In this document: positions 1 to 10,240 of the stretch, one piece after another | Position numbering within the stretch: the first letter of the stretch is position 1 | Layout of the letters: each line of letters starts with the position of its first letter | NCBI GenBank assembly: GCA_022702545.1 | Contig: JAHRBC010000003.1 | Location: 6,634,001 to 6,698,000, forward strand | Reading direction: 5' to 3' | From: Phycomyces nitens | Lineage: Eukaryota > Mucoromycota > Mucoromycetes > Mucorales > Phycomycetaceae | Length of the DNA: 64,000 bases | The notes under the pieces: generated by a model | Database searches by the model: none | The model's input: only the letters and a program-made list of their open reading frames with translations | What the model was told of the DNA's origin: nothing | Made by a program: the position numbers and the translations under genes

Positions 1-254
1 ATTGGGGAACTGTTGAGCTCCTCTGAGGATTTATGATCACAGAAGATGTTGAACGGTACTCTCGACTCGGTTTCTTCACAGATTTCCGCAAACTCGTTTG
101 ACACGCCGTTGTTCTTGCTGTTTGCCTCGACCTGACCTTTATCATCAAATCTCGTCTCGCTGACTGGGGTAGCATCCATGCAGAGCGCAGAGGGACATAT
201 TTGGGCAGGTTCGGCTATGTTAAAAGCAAAGTATAGAGGAGAAGCGACCAACAT
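1..254 (-). CDS. N-terminal part of a putative secreted protein, cut by the window edge
   Basis: An open frame starts at ATG 254..252 and stays open to base 1, giving 84 codons with no stop, so the gene continues to the left. The first ~14 residues (MLVASPLYFAFNIA) are hydrophobic and look like a signal peptide, and a nonsense codon lies a few codons upstream in the same frame, which supports this start. The rest is polar and acidic with four cysteines (CPSALC and two more), as in small extracellular or cell-surface fungal proteins. I do not recognise the family. A non-secreted protein starting at the inner ATG at 179 is possible. The frame is real; the function is unknown. Confidence 0.5.
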   Translation of the reverse strand, partial: MLVASPLYFAFNIAEPAQICPSALCMDATPVSETRFDDKGQVEANSKNNGVSNEFAEICEETESRVPFNIFCDHKSSEELNSSP

Positions 255-1682
255 TATTATTATGAGGATAATGAGTCAAATGGGCCAACGATAAAGTTTA
301 GTCGTTTGGATAGAGAGTGCGTTATAAAGCTTGGGATGTATTTTAGAATAAGCGACAAGAAACAATGAAAAAAGTAAGACGGTCAAGACGCCTGTTTTTA
401 TGAGCAATGACTGCTCTGCAATTGCATCATCAATATCCTTGACTTAATTATGAAATAAATGAATTGAAAAACAGAATGCTTACCTTTATATTTTACTGTT
501 TTCGGCAACTTTTTGTGGGAACAAAAGTGACGTGATTGGCCTATTGGATGTGATTAATTACATGTCAAAATACGTGCAATATTGTGTTAAAATCGACTGT
601 GATGATAGAGTGTTTGATTGATTATGAGCATAAGGTATTAGTTGAGAAAGTAAAGAAAACCAAACTTGTTGGTGTTCCTGTAACATTAAAAAGTTCAAGA
701 GCGATTTTGTACTTTGTTTTGTTACGCCGAAATGGTCTGTGCGTTACTTGGAAAGGTAGATTAGGAGCACTCAAATAACTTGGCAGTCACTTGAAAGTGT
801 CTTATCAAGTGGATTACTAGGAGAAATCCCCATTAAGGTTTAAATGAAATTATAAAAACATTATGGGCGCCATTGAGGTACCTATATCAAAAATAGATTG
901 CTGGCAAAACGTTCCATAGCCTCCACTAAAATTACTGTATTTTATTGGCAAACTATTTCCTGACTCAAAAAAAAATATGGCTGTACAGTAGAAATTGATT
1001 CGAGAGAAAATGATTTGGAAATAATGAAATACAGTAATCTGAAGTGATAAATCTCGCTTTAATCTTCTTAGAATGTATGGACGGAATTATGTGTGGAAAA
1101 GACCTAACAAAAGGTGCTTTCCAGACTGCCTTGGAGTAAAAATCCGAAAAGACCGGGGATTGGTTATGGTGTGGAAAATCGTTTGATTTGGAGGTGCTGT
1201 CTTGTCTTTCTAGATGATAATGTGAATTCAAAACAATATGTCAAGATACTCCAAGATTAATCCAATGCATCTTATTATATGCAATATTATGAGCTTATCA
1301 GCTACCAAGTCCAAGAGTATAGTAATACAGCATATAAAAATCCAATGTCAAAAATATGTTGGCTAGTATCAAGCTCTGTTTCTTTTTGCTATCTCTAGCT
1401 TATTTTCTATACAAATCATTCAAATGTCGTTTCTAAATAGCCATTATCCTTCAACCCTTGATTACTGCAGTCTTTTTCTTTTGTTGGTTATTACTATCAT
1501 ACGTGTTATTGAAAATATATCCACAAAATCCATTATATAGTAAATAGCTCTCAAGAACTTGGGTTTAATTTTTTCTCAATTCATTAAGCACTACTTTTGT
1601 CTGTAATCAGCCTCAATATCCTCTTCACTACCTTTTAAACCATCTCATTATGTTTTCAGTTGCCTTTAGTGCAAATATACTT
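255..1682. other. Intergenic region, AT-rich, no supported gene
   Basis: This holds the presumed promoter of the left-edge gene and the 3' flank of PNC1. A 64-codon frame at 584-778 and an 88-codon frame at 965-1231 lack ATG support or protein-like composition. I see no repeat or RNA gene here. Confidence 0.5.
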
Positions 1683-2526
1683 TTAAGCAAAAGACAAATC
1701 TTCTAGATTGGCAATCGTCACACCTTTAGACTTTAACGAGTCCATTGTACTATCAAACTCATGAGGGACAACGGCACGAGTAGCTTCTTTGATAAGAACT
1801 GTCTTGAACCCAAACTTGATTGCGTCGAGGCAAGTCATTTTTACACAATAATCTGCTGCGAGTCCAGCTACAAGCACGGTTTCGACACGGTTCTGATAAA
1901 GAGTCTTTGCCAATGGGGTTATCTCAAAATACTGGTTGTCTGCAAAACCACTGTATGAATCCACATTGGGGTTCGTGCCTTTTTGAATGACATGGTCAAT
2001 TGATTCAGTTGGGATAGTATCGACTATGCGGGCACCATGTGTATTTTGCTAGTCCAGCAAGTTAATAACAATTGTCTACATGTATATTTTGAAACGTGTT
2101 TGGAATAGTATCCTTACCACACAATGAGCTGGCCAGAGTACTTGATCAACAGCTATACCTTGGTGGTATATGGTTATAGATTCAAAAGGTGACTTGTCCT
2201 TGTGGTTAGAAGCAAAGCTTATATGATCAGCAGAGTGCCAGTCCTTGGTTAGAAGAAAAAAGAAAGGATGTTTAATAGGCAACCACAAATATAGAGGATA
2301 TATTACTTGAGTTGCAACAATCAATCCACCATTGTCTTTAACAAGCTTAATCAGCTTGGTGATTACAGGGATTATCTCGGATGCTTTTGGTACAGGCAAT
2401 GAACCTGTCTCAAGAAAGTCGTATTGAACATCAACGAGGATCAGGGCTACTTTATTGGACTAATCCAATCGATTTGGTAAGAATCATTGGAGTGAATTAG
2501 CTATAAAGTTTTACCAATGATGACAT
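1683..2526 (-). CDS. PNC1: Nicotinamidase (isochorismatase-fold amidohydrolase)
   Basis: Hydrolyses nicotinamide to nicotinate in the NAD+ salvage pathway. Four exons: 2515-2526, 2307-2459, 2118-2243 and 1683-2048, with GT-AG introns, giving 218 aa (yeast Pnc1 is 216 aa). The catalytic triad is visible: Asp14 in LILVDVQYDF, Lys120 in VIQKGTN and Cys165 in LAADYCV. The metal site is also present as Asp56-x-His58 (DWHSADHISF) and His101 (NTHGARI). The first exon is only 12 nt (Met-Ser-Ser-Leu) and joins directly to the first beta strand, which fixes the start. The gene is head-to-head with TRAX, with 66 bp between the two ATGs. All active-site residues are intact, so it should be functional. 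Confidence 0.95.
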
Positions 2527-2592
2527 TTCAATTGAAATATATAAAATAAAGTCCAAGAACCAAACTCGGTCACATATCCCCTAATCTCTCAC
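2527..2592. promoter_or_regulatory. 66-bp bidirectional promoter/5' leader between PNC1 and TRAX
   Basis: The ATG of PNC1 (2526, minus) and the ATG of TRAX (2593, plus) are 66 bp apart, so both core promoters and 5' leaders must lie in this AT-rich segment or overlap the neighbouring coding exon. It contains a TATA-like stretch (atatataaaataaa, about 2537-2550). Use as a shared promoter is inferred. Confidence 0.6.
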
Positions 2593-3855
2593 ATGGACAA
2601 TCACACTGATAAGAAGCCAAAAACAAAGACAGAATTACACGTCTTTTTTGAGACATGCAGAGATTCTATTGATGATCAAGTAATGACACGCGTACAGACG
2701 CAACAAGAGATATATCTTAATATATAGTTGTGCACTCGGCTAAATGCTTTACTTTAGAATGATCGCCGTGAGCGTATTATGAAGATTAGCAGGAAAGTGC
2801 AGCGACGACATGTTACATTAGGTACACGCCACTAACCTTGGGAAAACAATAGAGATATCACAGCACTTAGCAAGAAGCTTATCTTTGCCTTGCACCGGTA
2901 AGATCAGGCTTGTAATATTGTGGACAGAGGGCTGCAGTTTAACGGCTGGTCCAGTACGACCCAGGTGCCTACCAAAACTCCCGATTATTCAGAGATACGC
3001 ACCAAGCAAGCTGCTATTATGGGCCTATTCAGAAATCTGGCATTGGATACAACTGGGTCAAACTACTACAGGTAGAAAGTAGAATGGAGATCATTACAGC
3101 CAATCTTATATAAACCCCATAGATATTCGCGTAGTTTTTCTGGTGGACTGGAAGAATATGTAAACTTGCCAGCCAAATCAAGCCAAACCAAAACAACACT
3201 AAAGCTTGTGATATTCTAGATTGAAGCCATTGCCTTTTTCCATTACTTGGAGCACGGTACCCTATTGACCAAGGATCAAGTGGATCAAAGCTTTACGGAT
3301 GATTCAAAAATGGTATGATCACCTATTTAGTTACCCCGTTAACCGACTTTCAAATAGTGGCTGAAGGTGAAAACCGAGGACTATGTAGGTCAAGATAGAT
3401 AAGCTTGTCCTGACCGCTGATATGTTATACACAGCTCTTGGGAATCGCAGATTTTACGGGAGAAATGATGCGTTATGCCATTCAGGCTGTCTCGAGTGGA
3501 TCTTATGAAAAGGCAATGGAGATTTGCCGCTTCTTGCGAATGATAAACTCTGGTAAAAACAACCATCATTTTTCAGTATTTCTAATGAGCAAATATATTC
3601 CTTTAGACTTTGAGATTATGTGTGTAACTTTGCCTCAATTGAGAAAGAAAATGCCCACTCTTATCTCGTGTATCTGTAAAGTAGAGAAAGGTACCCATGA
3701 TTTTATTATTATTATTATTATGCTATTATAACTTTATGTTTTATGATTCGATAATTACAGCATGCTATGACCACCGAATTCTTGGCAGCGAATACCCTGA
3801 AGAAATATTTCGAGATATCATTCGTGCCCACCAAGAAAGCTACGAGGCCGTCTAG
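2593..3855 (+). CDS. TSNAX: Translin-associated factor X (TRAX) homologue
   Basis: TRAX pairs with translin in the C3PO ribonuclease complex, which acts in small-RNA and tRNA-fragment processing. Ten exons in phase: 2593-2679, 2758-2821, 2855-2897, 2928-3071, 3135-3159, 3220-3312, 3358-3384, 3435-3552, 3607-3690, 3761-3855, giving 259 aa (human 290). Family landmarks in order: NDRRERIMKISRK, ALSKKLIFALHR, GGLEEYIEAIAFFHYLEHG, DYLLGIADFTGEMMR (the most diagnostic; translin differs here) and KVEKACYDHRILGSEYPEE near the C-terminus. The junction between exons 2 and 3 is the least certain, because it adds a few residues relative to animal TRAX. No translin partner is in this window. Confidence 0.9.
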
Positions 3856-4047
3856 ACATTGCTGTATGGTCAATTCTAGCCTTTTTTTAAAATAAAATAA
3901 AATAAACAAAATAAAAATAAAAGTGGCCGAGACTTTATCAGATTGATATATATATGTATATACATCTTTTTGTGTATTAAAATTTTCTGCAATTTTTTGG
4001 TAATAAAGGGTAGATGTATAAATATGTATATTATGAAAATATAAAAA

Positions 4048-4084
<37 letters not shown>

Positions 4085-4212
4085 TTGTATAAAGACCTAG
4101 TGTCCTTTAAGAGTAAATAAAGTTTATAAGAAATAAATAGAATCTAGAAATCTAGAAATTGAGTAATACAAGATAAATATTTAATACATGGATAGATCGG
4201 TGCATTTGAAGA
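3856..4212. other. Convergent 3' intergenic region with (TAA)n microsatellite
   Basis: This lies between the 3' ends of TRAX (+) and PTR2 (-). It is very AT-rich and contains a trinucleotide (TAA/AAT)n run at about 4051-4084, roughly 11 units. It presumably carries both polyadenylation regions. No gene seen. Confidence 0.6.
4051..4084. repeat. (TAA)n microsatellite
   Basis: About eleven perfect tandem TAA units lie between the convergent TRAX and PTR2 genes. They are visible directly in the sequence. Confidence 0.9.
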
Positions 4213-6517
4213 TTAGTTAGCAGAAGACTTTTCGTTGATACTCAATTCCTTGGCTGAGGTATTGGTCTCACTGATGTCGTTTTGTAAGTTTCCAATCTTG
4301 CGAAGACGAGTCTCATTATCAATGACATCGTAATGTCTGAAGGTGATGTAGTAGAGAATACCACATGCAAAGGCACCGCATGCAATACCAGTGTAAACCC
4401 AGACCATGTTGGGGTCGTGAGCTGAAGGAGAAATGGCAAGAGAGATCAAGGCAGCTACACAGTTGGGCCACAGTGACAAGGCAGACACCAGAGACTTCAT
4501 GGACTTTGGAGCGTGAGTATAGGCATACTCCATTGAAGTAATCGAAGCAAAGATCTCGGAAAAGGCCATGAGGAAATAGCCAGGAATCTGAATGAAAACT
4601 GACATGTCAGAGACACCAGTTTCCTGGAAAACAGGGTCAATGTAGATATAGTGTTGTACAATAGCAGCATAGACCATTGAAAGGGAGGCAAGGAAGAATC
4701 CGACTAAGGTAGAATGTTAATAATTATTCGACTTTTTTTTCTTTGGTTTGCCAATGTACTTACTAGTAATACGCTGTTGGGGGTGGATGATGATATTGAA
4801 CTTGCGCAAGGTTGGGTAGAAGAGCAAATCGGTAATGGGAATAAAGATGATCAAGGCAATGGGATCAAAGTTGTTCATGATGTCGTTGGGAAGTCCATCG
4901 GGACGGTACATTTGGCCAGACTGAGAGATCAAGTTGTTGCTGAGGTTGTTGTAGCAGACCCAGTAGATCGAGAGGGGAACAAAGATCTTGCAAGCCATCA
5001 TGGTTTCCTTCAATTCATCGACAAATTTGTCAGTCCAGACTGAAGCTGCTGTAGCAGCATCAGGAGACCATTCGGCTACATTCTTTAAGCCTGAATCACG
5101 CTTGGCAAAGTCAAGGATATACTTGGACTCCTTCTTGGCCTCTTTGTTCTCTGGTCTGCCTGCCTGCTTAAAGGCAAATCTGAAGATCTTGTAGGTGCTT
5201 GAAATTACTGAGCTGGTTGCGGGAGGCTTGTAGTAGAATCTTCCACCGCAAATGAAGACGAAGATGGCCAGGGCAAAAATACAGGTAGGCAACAGGTAGG
5301 CAGCCCAGAAACCGATGTTGAGTTCCAAAATAGGGCAGATAACACCGCCAAGAAGAGCTCCAACATTAATTGCCCAATAGAACCTAGATAGATTATCAGT
5401 TTTACACAACGATTAATCAGTAAAAAGATGCTATATTCGGAATATATTACGCTTTCAGCATGAAGAACAAGATATTGATCTCCGTTGACCTTATTCTCTC
5501 ACGATGAAAGCTTTTTTTCCCGCGCCTAACCCTGAAATCAACTTACCAGTTGTACAAGTGCTGAATGCTCAGATCGTAATCGACCAAGACGAGTTCTCCT
5601 GACTTTGTTTCCTTGACATAGTTCTCGGTTGTCTTGTACTGATCAGCACAGAGGGTGGACACAATACCCTTGATACCTCCGGTACCGACTATGGAACGAA
5701 TCAAATGAGTTTAAGGAGATCAAAGTGAAACTAATTGACAGCTTACATCCAATGACAATAAGAGAAACAATGTAACCAGGGAAACCACTTCCGTGTGCGA
5801 TTGCAGCGGGTGTGGAAGTGGCAGTCAAAATGAGCCAGCCGAGCATGTAGACACACGAAAAAAGAAGAATAGTCCGATAACGACCGAGATATTGATCTGT
5901 AGATAGAAAAAAAAATAGAGAGTAAGACAAACAAATCAGTGAAACCTAAGGGATAAATTGAAATTTGATTTACCAGCAACCAAGGCACCCAAGACTGGAG
6001 TGAAGTAACAGAAGAAGGTGAAGAAGTTTTGGAGTGCAGTGGCAGTAGATTGTCCACGATCAAGCATGCCAGGTGAGTTTGGGACACCAGGAGGGTTCTA
6101 ATTAATTCATATTAGCAAGAGATCAAGAATATAAATATATTATAAATGTAGTTTACCTGGACATAGTTTTGGAAAGGAATTGATCCACCATAGTAAGCAA
6201 ATCTAAAAAACAAAGCAAAGCATTGCATTTTAGTCAGATCGATCTCTAGTTGAAGATCTCAAGAGATATCTCTCGTCTGTTACCTTTCACTAATGAAACA
6301 AAACGGTTAGTAATCTGGTTATTGATTCGAATCAAAAAATAACCTACCAGAATTCATTGAGAAGAATGAACCAGGCAGCAAGAGGAACTCCTTCAGCTAC
6401 ACGGCGCAATCCAACACCATCCTTGGGGTTATGTTCATCATTGGGATCATAAGTTGCTTCTGATGTTACTTGGATAACCTCTTTGGTATCCATAACATTA
6501 TCGGCCTCTTTACTCAT
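4213..6517 (-). CDS. PTR2: PTR2-type proton-coupled di/tripeptide transporter (POT family)
   Basis: Plasma-membrane importer of di- and tripeptides driven by protons. Eight exons: 6348-6517, 6284-6289, 6157-6202, 5974-6097, 5747-5896, 5547-5688, 4764-5383 and 4213-4703, all in phase, 582 aa. The second exon is only 6 nt. With it the family signature reads NEFCERFAYYG, containing the ExxER proton-coupling motif; without it the motif is destroyed. Other landmarks are IGFGTGGIKGIVSTLCADQ and WFYWAINVGALLGG (the second PTR signature), with about 12 hydrophobic segments and a large cytosolic loop in the middle. I start at ATG 6517 (MSKEAD); an in-frame codon at 6538 would add seven residues. VPS20 lies 177 bp upstream on the same strand. 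Confidence 0.95.
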
Positions 6518-6694
6518 TATAAGATGATTTTTTTTCACACTTTAATTTGTAAGGAGAAAAGGTAAAGGGTATTGGGGAAAAAATAGCAGAGTATTTAAAG
6601 AGAAAATAATCAACTGAAAGTTATATGTTTGGCAATAAATTTTGTGTTTCTTTTTTTTTTAATTATTTTTTTTGCCCAACCCATACTGAGTTTA

Positions 6695-7632
6695 TCAGAT
6701 TGCCAACATTGCCTGTTTTTCTGTGCTTTTACTGGAAGAAGCTGTATAACAACAGATAATTAGCATATGCCTCTTGCCATTGGACCACTTTTTAGCATTA
6801 TTACCTATTGGTGTATGAGTAGGGACCTCTGGATAGCTAACTTCAGTTCTTTCGGTCTCTGGCAACGGGTGATTCGGTACTTCTGGCAAGGCAGCCTCGA
6901 GCTAAACCAATTTGTCCAAAGTGTCAGTATCTACATTCACACCATATTCAGACCTCACCTCCTCTTGCCGGAGTCCTTCCAATTCACGCAGAATCTCCTC
7001 TTCATCTTCTGCTGTGATTCTTCCACTCAACATCTCGTCCAATTCCTAGGTTGATATATTAGTTAGCCTCGGTCTTACACTTAAAATGACATACATTTTG
7101 GTAAGCAATGGCATCTTCCGTGTCATCCATAAGCTTCTCCACATCCTCCAATGACATTTCCTTGTGGATTTCCTTGAGAGTAGCATTTCCTCCCTTGAGT
7201 CCCTCCATCACCTGTTTCTCTACTAGAGCAAACTCTATAGTATTGGTCTAAAACATATTTGTAGATTTATGCCAAATGGTATTTTACGATTGGTATCAGT
7301 CAATTTCACACCAGATATAGGCAAGCCTTACCAACTCTTCAAGGTTCATCAATTGTTGGTCAGTTTTTTCCAGCAGTTGTTCTTGATACTTCTTTTTTTT
7401 CAGTGCCAAAAGTGCCTTTTTCTTATTGCCTTGGCCAAGTGCCTTGCGGGCCTCTGAAACTTCTTTTTCCAATACTACATTAAGCTAAATGACAAGGGTT
7501 TAGGCAAAGAGATGCTGCTTCATTAGCACCCACTTTTTTTTGGTATTGTTTTAGCTTGTCTCTTTGGATCTTGAGATCCAAGATGGCCTTGTCTTGTGCA
7601 GTGATTTTGTTTTTTGAAGCATTTGATCCCAT
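6695..7632 (-). CDS. VPS20: ESCRT-III subunit Vps20 / CHMP6
   Basis: Snf7-family subunit that nucleates ESCRT-III on endosomes downstream of ESCRT-II (Vps25), for multivesicular-body sorting. Six exons: 7534-7632, 7332-7484, 7095-7247, 6959-7045, 6805-6901, 6695-6741, giving 211 aa (human CHMP6 201). The start MGSNASKNKITAQDKAILDL carries Gly2, the expected N-myristoylation site. It is followed by the basic helix (QRDKLKQYQKK, ALLALKKKKYQEQLL), VMEGLKGGNATLKEIHKEMS, and the acidic autoinhibitory C-terminus (DEEEILRELEGL) ending in a proline-rich tail (ALPEVPNHPLPE). This matches CHMP6 rather than Snf7 or Vps24. PTR2 follows on the same strand. A second endosomal factor, VPS55, is in the same window but 26 kb away. 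Confidence 0.95.
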
Positions 7633-9600
7633 TGTGATTATGATAAGAGAAAATCAATATTCACACTCACACACTCACAGACACACAGACACACACATTC
7701 AGCTAGAAACCATCTGCCACGTGACTCTGGTTTTCTTTGACTTTGAAAGAATACATATTTTTGGCTGAACCCTTTGATTCATAATCAAACTGATCGATTG
7801 GATCTACTCTTAATAAAATAGGCAAAGTCTGTTGGTAGATGTGCCAAGGCTTTGTATTGGTACTGAATTGATATGCTAAAATATTAAAGCCATGAACTGA
7901 TTTAGTTGTGATTCAAGTAGGCAATTTAGTTGACAAGATTAGAATAATGCTTAGAATATCCAACTGTGTACATTTCTCTGGTGCTATTCTGTTTTTAAAG
8001 AGTCATACAGCCCTCCAGAACAAGGCATTTGCACCAAATAAGTTTGAAATGTACTAGACTTTTGGGTTAATAGAGATAACATTGGTCCCAGGTTTCTATA
8101 TAAAAACTATAGTTTGCTCAGCCATTGTTTCGGTTCTAAAAAAGATTACAGAATCCACTAACAGTTGTGCGCGGAATCGTAACACATATCCTTAAACAGG
8201 GCTTGGTGATACAAGCTATTGGTTACCTAAGCTCAGGGATTGGATTTCCAATATGAATACCTGGTTGCTGATATTACAAGTATCCAATTAGAGACAAATA
8301 GAACTGACTTGATCAGCAGATTAAAAACCATATTATCCAAGATATGTAACTGGTGTATATGGTTTCCTGTCATCATTACAAGATGTCCTTATTTCATCTC
8401 AAACAGTCCTGGGACTAACAAAACAAGATTTGGAGACACCTGGGGACATCTTGGCTGATTCTCTGCTCCGCCCTACAATTCTAAAAACTAAGGTACCTTG
8501 AACAGACTGTAGACCGGGAGACTTTGCGGAGAGTCCCTACGATCTGTACGTCCAAAAAGATCCTGGGTTTGTTCTGCAAGTACAGGACATGAAATAGCAG
8601 AAGAAATGTGCTTTACATTTTCATTTTAAACCTGCAGAATCAAGCACCTATTTTGTATAGATGCTATCAACCAAGTACAAACATCAAGTCACTTTTTAAT
8701 ATTTTTCAACCAAAGCTTAGAAAACAGCGATGGATTCAAGATGCCGTGTTACCTGGCTGCTGTCGGGAGATTGTTTCACCCCAAATATAGTAAGCATAAA
8801 CGCGATCTGAGTAGGGAACTACATTCGATGGCTTTCAAAACGATGAGTGAAAACTATAATTCAACGTATTAAAATCACTGTTCTTCTCTGTGCTATTGAC
8901 TCCAAGTGTGTGCACCTCGAGAACATAAAATCAAACAGCACATTAATCATGTTTTATAATAATAATAATAATAAGGATGTTTTTATTTAATTTTCAAAGA
9001 TGTACTGTAATGCAGACATTCCCGTTCCCGCTCCCTCGGCCGAGTCCAGTTGATATTCAATATGTATCATGTTATTCAAGGTTAAACGACAAACATTTTA
9101 CTAAAAATATGGTCTTGGCCTTTATTACTTTATAAATATGTTTTATATTTTAATTATCATTTGTTTTATGGATAAATATCGTCTACAAAAAAAAACTATG
9201 CTATTGTTGGAATCACAGAATGGTAATTCCACCGATATTGGAGCAATTAATTATATAGTCCATTTTTACTATCCTAGTCGTCTTTGATAGATATGTATAT
9301 ATATATATATTGGCACCAGCAAGCACTCTGAATAGTCTGTGTCTACTAGTGATAAGAATATAAAAAGCACTAGACTACATATTTTAATAAAAAAAAAGGG
9401 TGGCATTTTTACTCTAGTTATTTTCCATGCTCACCCACACCTAGCCAAAAAAAAATCATGTATTGGCCGGTTCCTTTAATGTACTCGATCCATTAAATAT
9501 TGACATTGGATAAATAGACACATAACCACTTTTATACAGTTTATCTATTTAAGGACCAAGTATAATTGCCATTTTCAAAATATATATTGAGGTATATATA
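7633..9600. other. Intergenic, no supported gene; CA-rich tract near the VPS20 start
   Basis: The VPS20 upstream region contains an imperfect CA/CACACT tract (about 7660-7699). Beyond it are two open frames of 72 and 60 codons (8240-8458 and 8608-8790, +) without ATG-initiated, recognisable protein. They may be decayed repeat DNA. A short ATA microsatellite sits near 8956. I see no RNA gene. Confidence 0.4.
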
Positions 9601-9619
9601 GGGTTTGTTAGTATCTTTA

Positions 9620-10240
9620 AGAAAAGTAAGAATATTACGGTAGTTTATATAGGTATTATTCTAGTTCCCTTGTACTTTTAATCTCTACTGTGTAATGGTT
9701 GGTTATCACTGATGTAGTGTAAAGTGGACATGTGTCTAGTGTGTAACTATTGAGATGTTAGCTTGCCATGGTCATTAGTAAATACTAACCAGGTATCGGT
9801 TGTGTAATTTGTGTTTACTTGGCTGCGGTGTGTATACCACACATATTATATGGATCCAAAGTACTTTTTCAATAGATCAAGTGTTTTCGGATAATATGCA
9901 TTAAAACACCAAAGGTCTAGTTACTGTAAGCACCCTTTTATTTTGAAAGGCTGTGATCAAATTGATATATATATATTGAAGAATCTAATAAACAATTGAC
10001 AGTGTGGTATACACACCACAGTCGACTGAAATACAAACTGCACAACCGATATCTGGTTCCTCTTTGCTAATGACCATGGTAAGTTAACATCCCAAGAGCA
10101 GTTACATGCCAGGCTCACGTACAATTCATTCTACAGCAGTGATAACCGACCATTACACAATAGAGATTAATAGAATAACTAGAATAATAACTATATGAAC
10201 CACCATAATATTCTTTCTTCAATAAATAACACTCCCACAG
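9620..10240. mobile_element. Fold-back (MITE-like) element, inverted pair of a ~220-bp unit
   Basis: Two diverged copies of a ~220-bp unit face each other: minus-orientation copy at about 9620-9846 and plus copy at about 10003-10240, separated by ~155 bp. Shared blocks in order include GTGTGGTATACACACC, CACAACCGATA(T/C)CTGG, TAATGACCATGG, GTGATAACC(A/G)ACCATTACACA and AGAGATTAA. In this element the GGTATACACACC end faces inward. The same unit recurs at 54.25-54.46 and 55.63-55.83 kb with the opposite polarity. No coding capacity is seen, so it looks like a non-autonomous transposon or a palindromic remnant. Arm limits are approximate to ~20 bp, and the mobility class is inferred. Confidence 0.7.
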
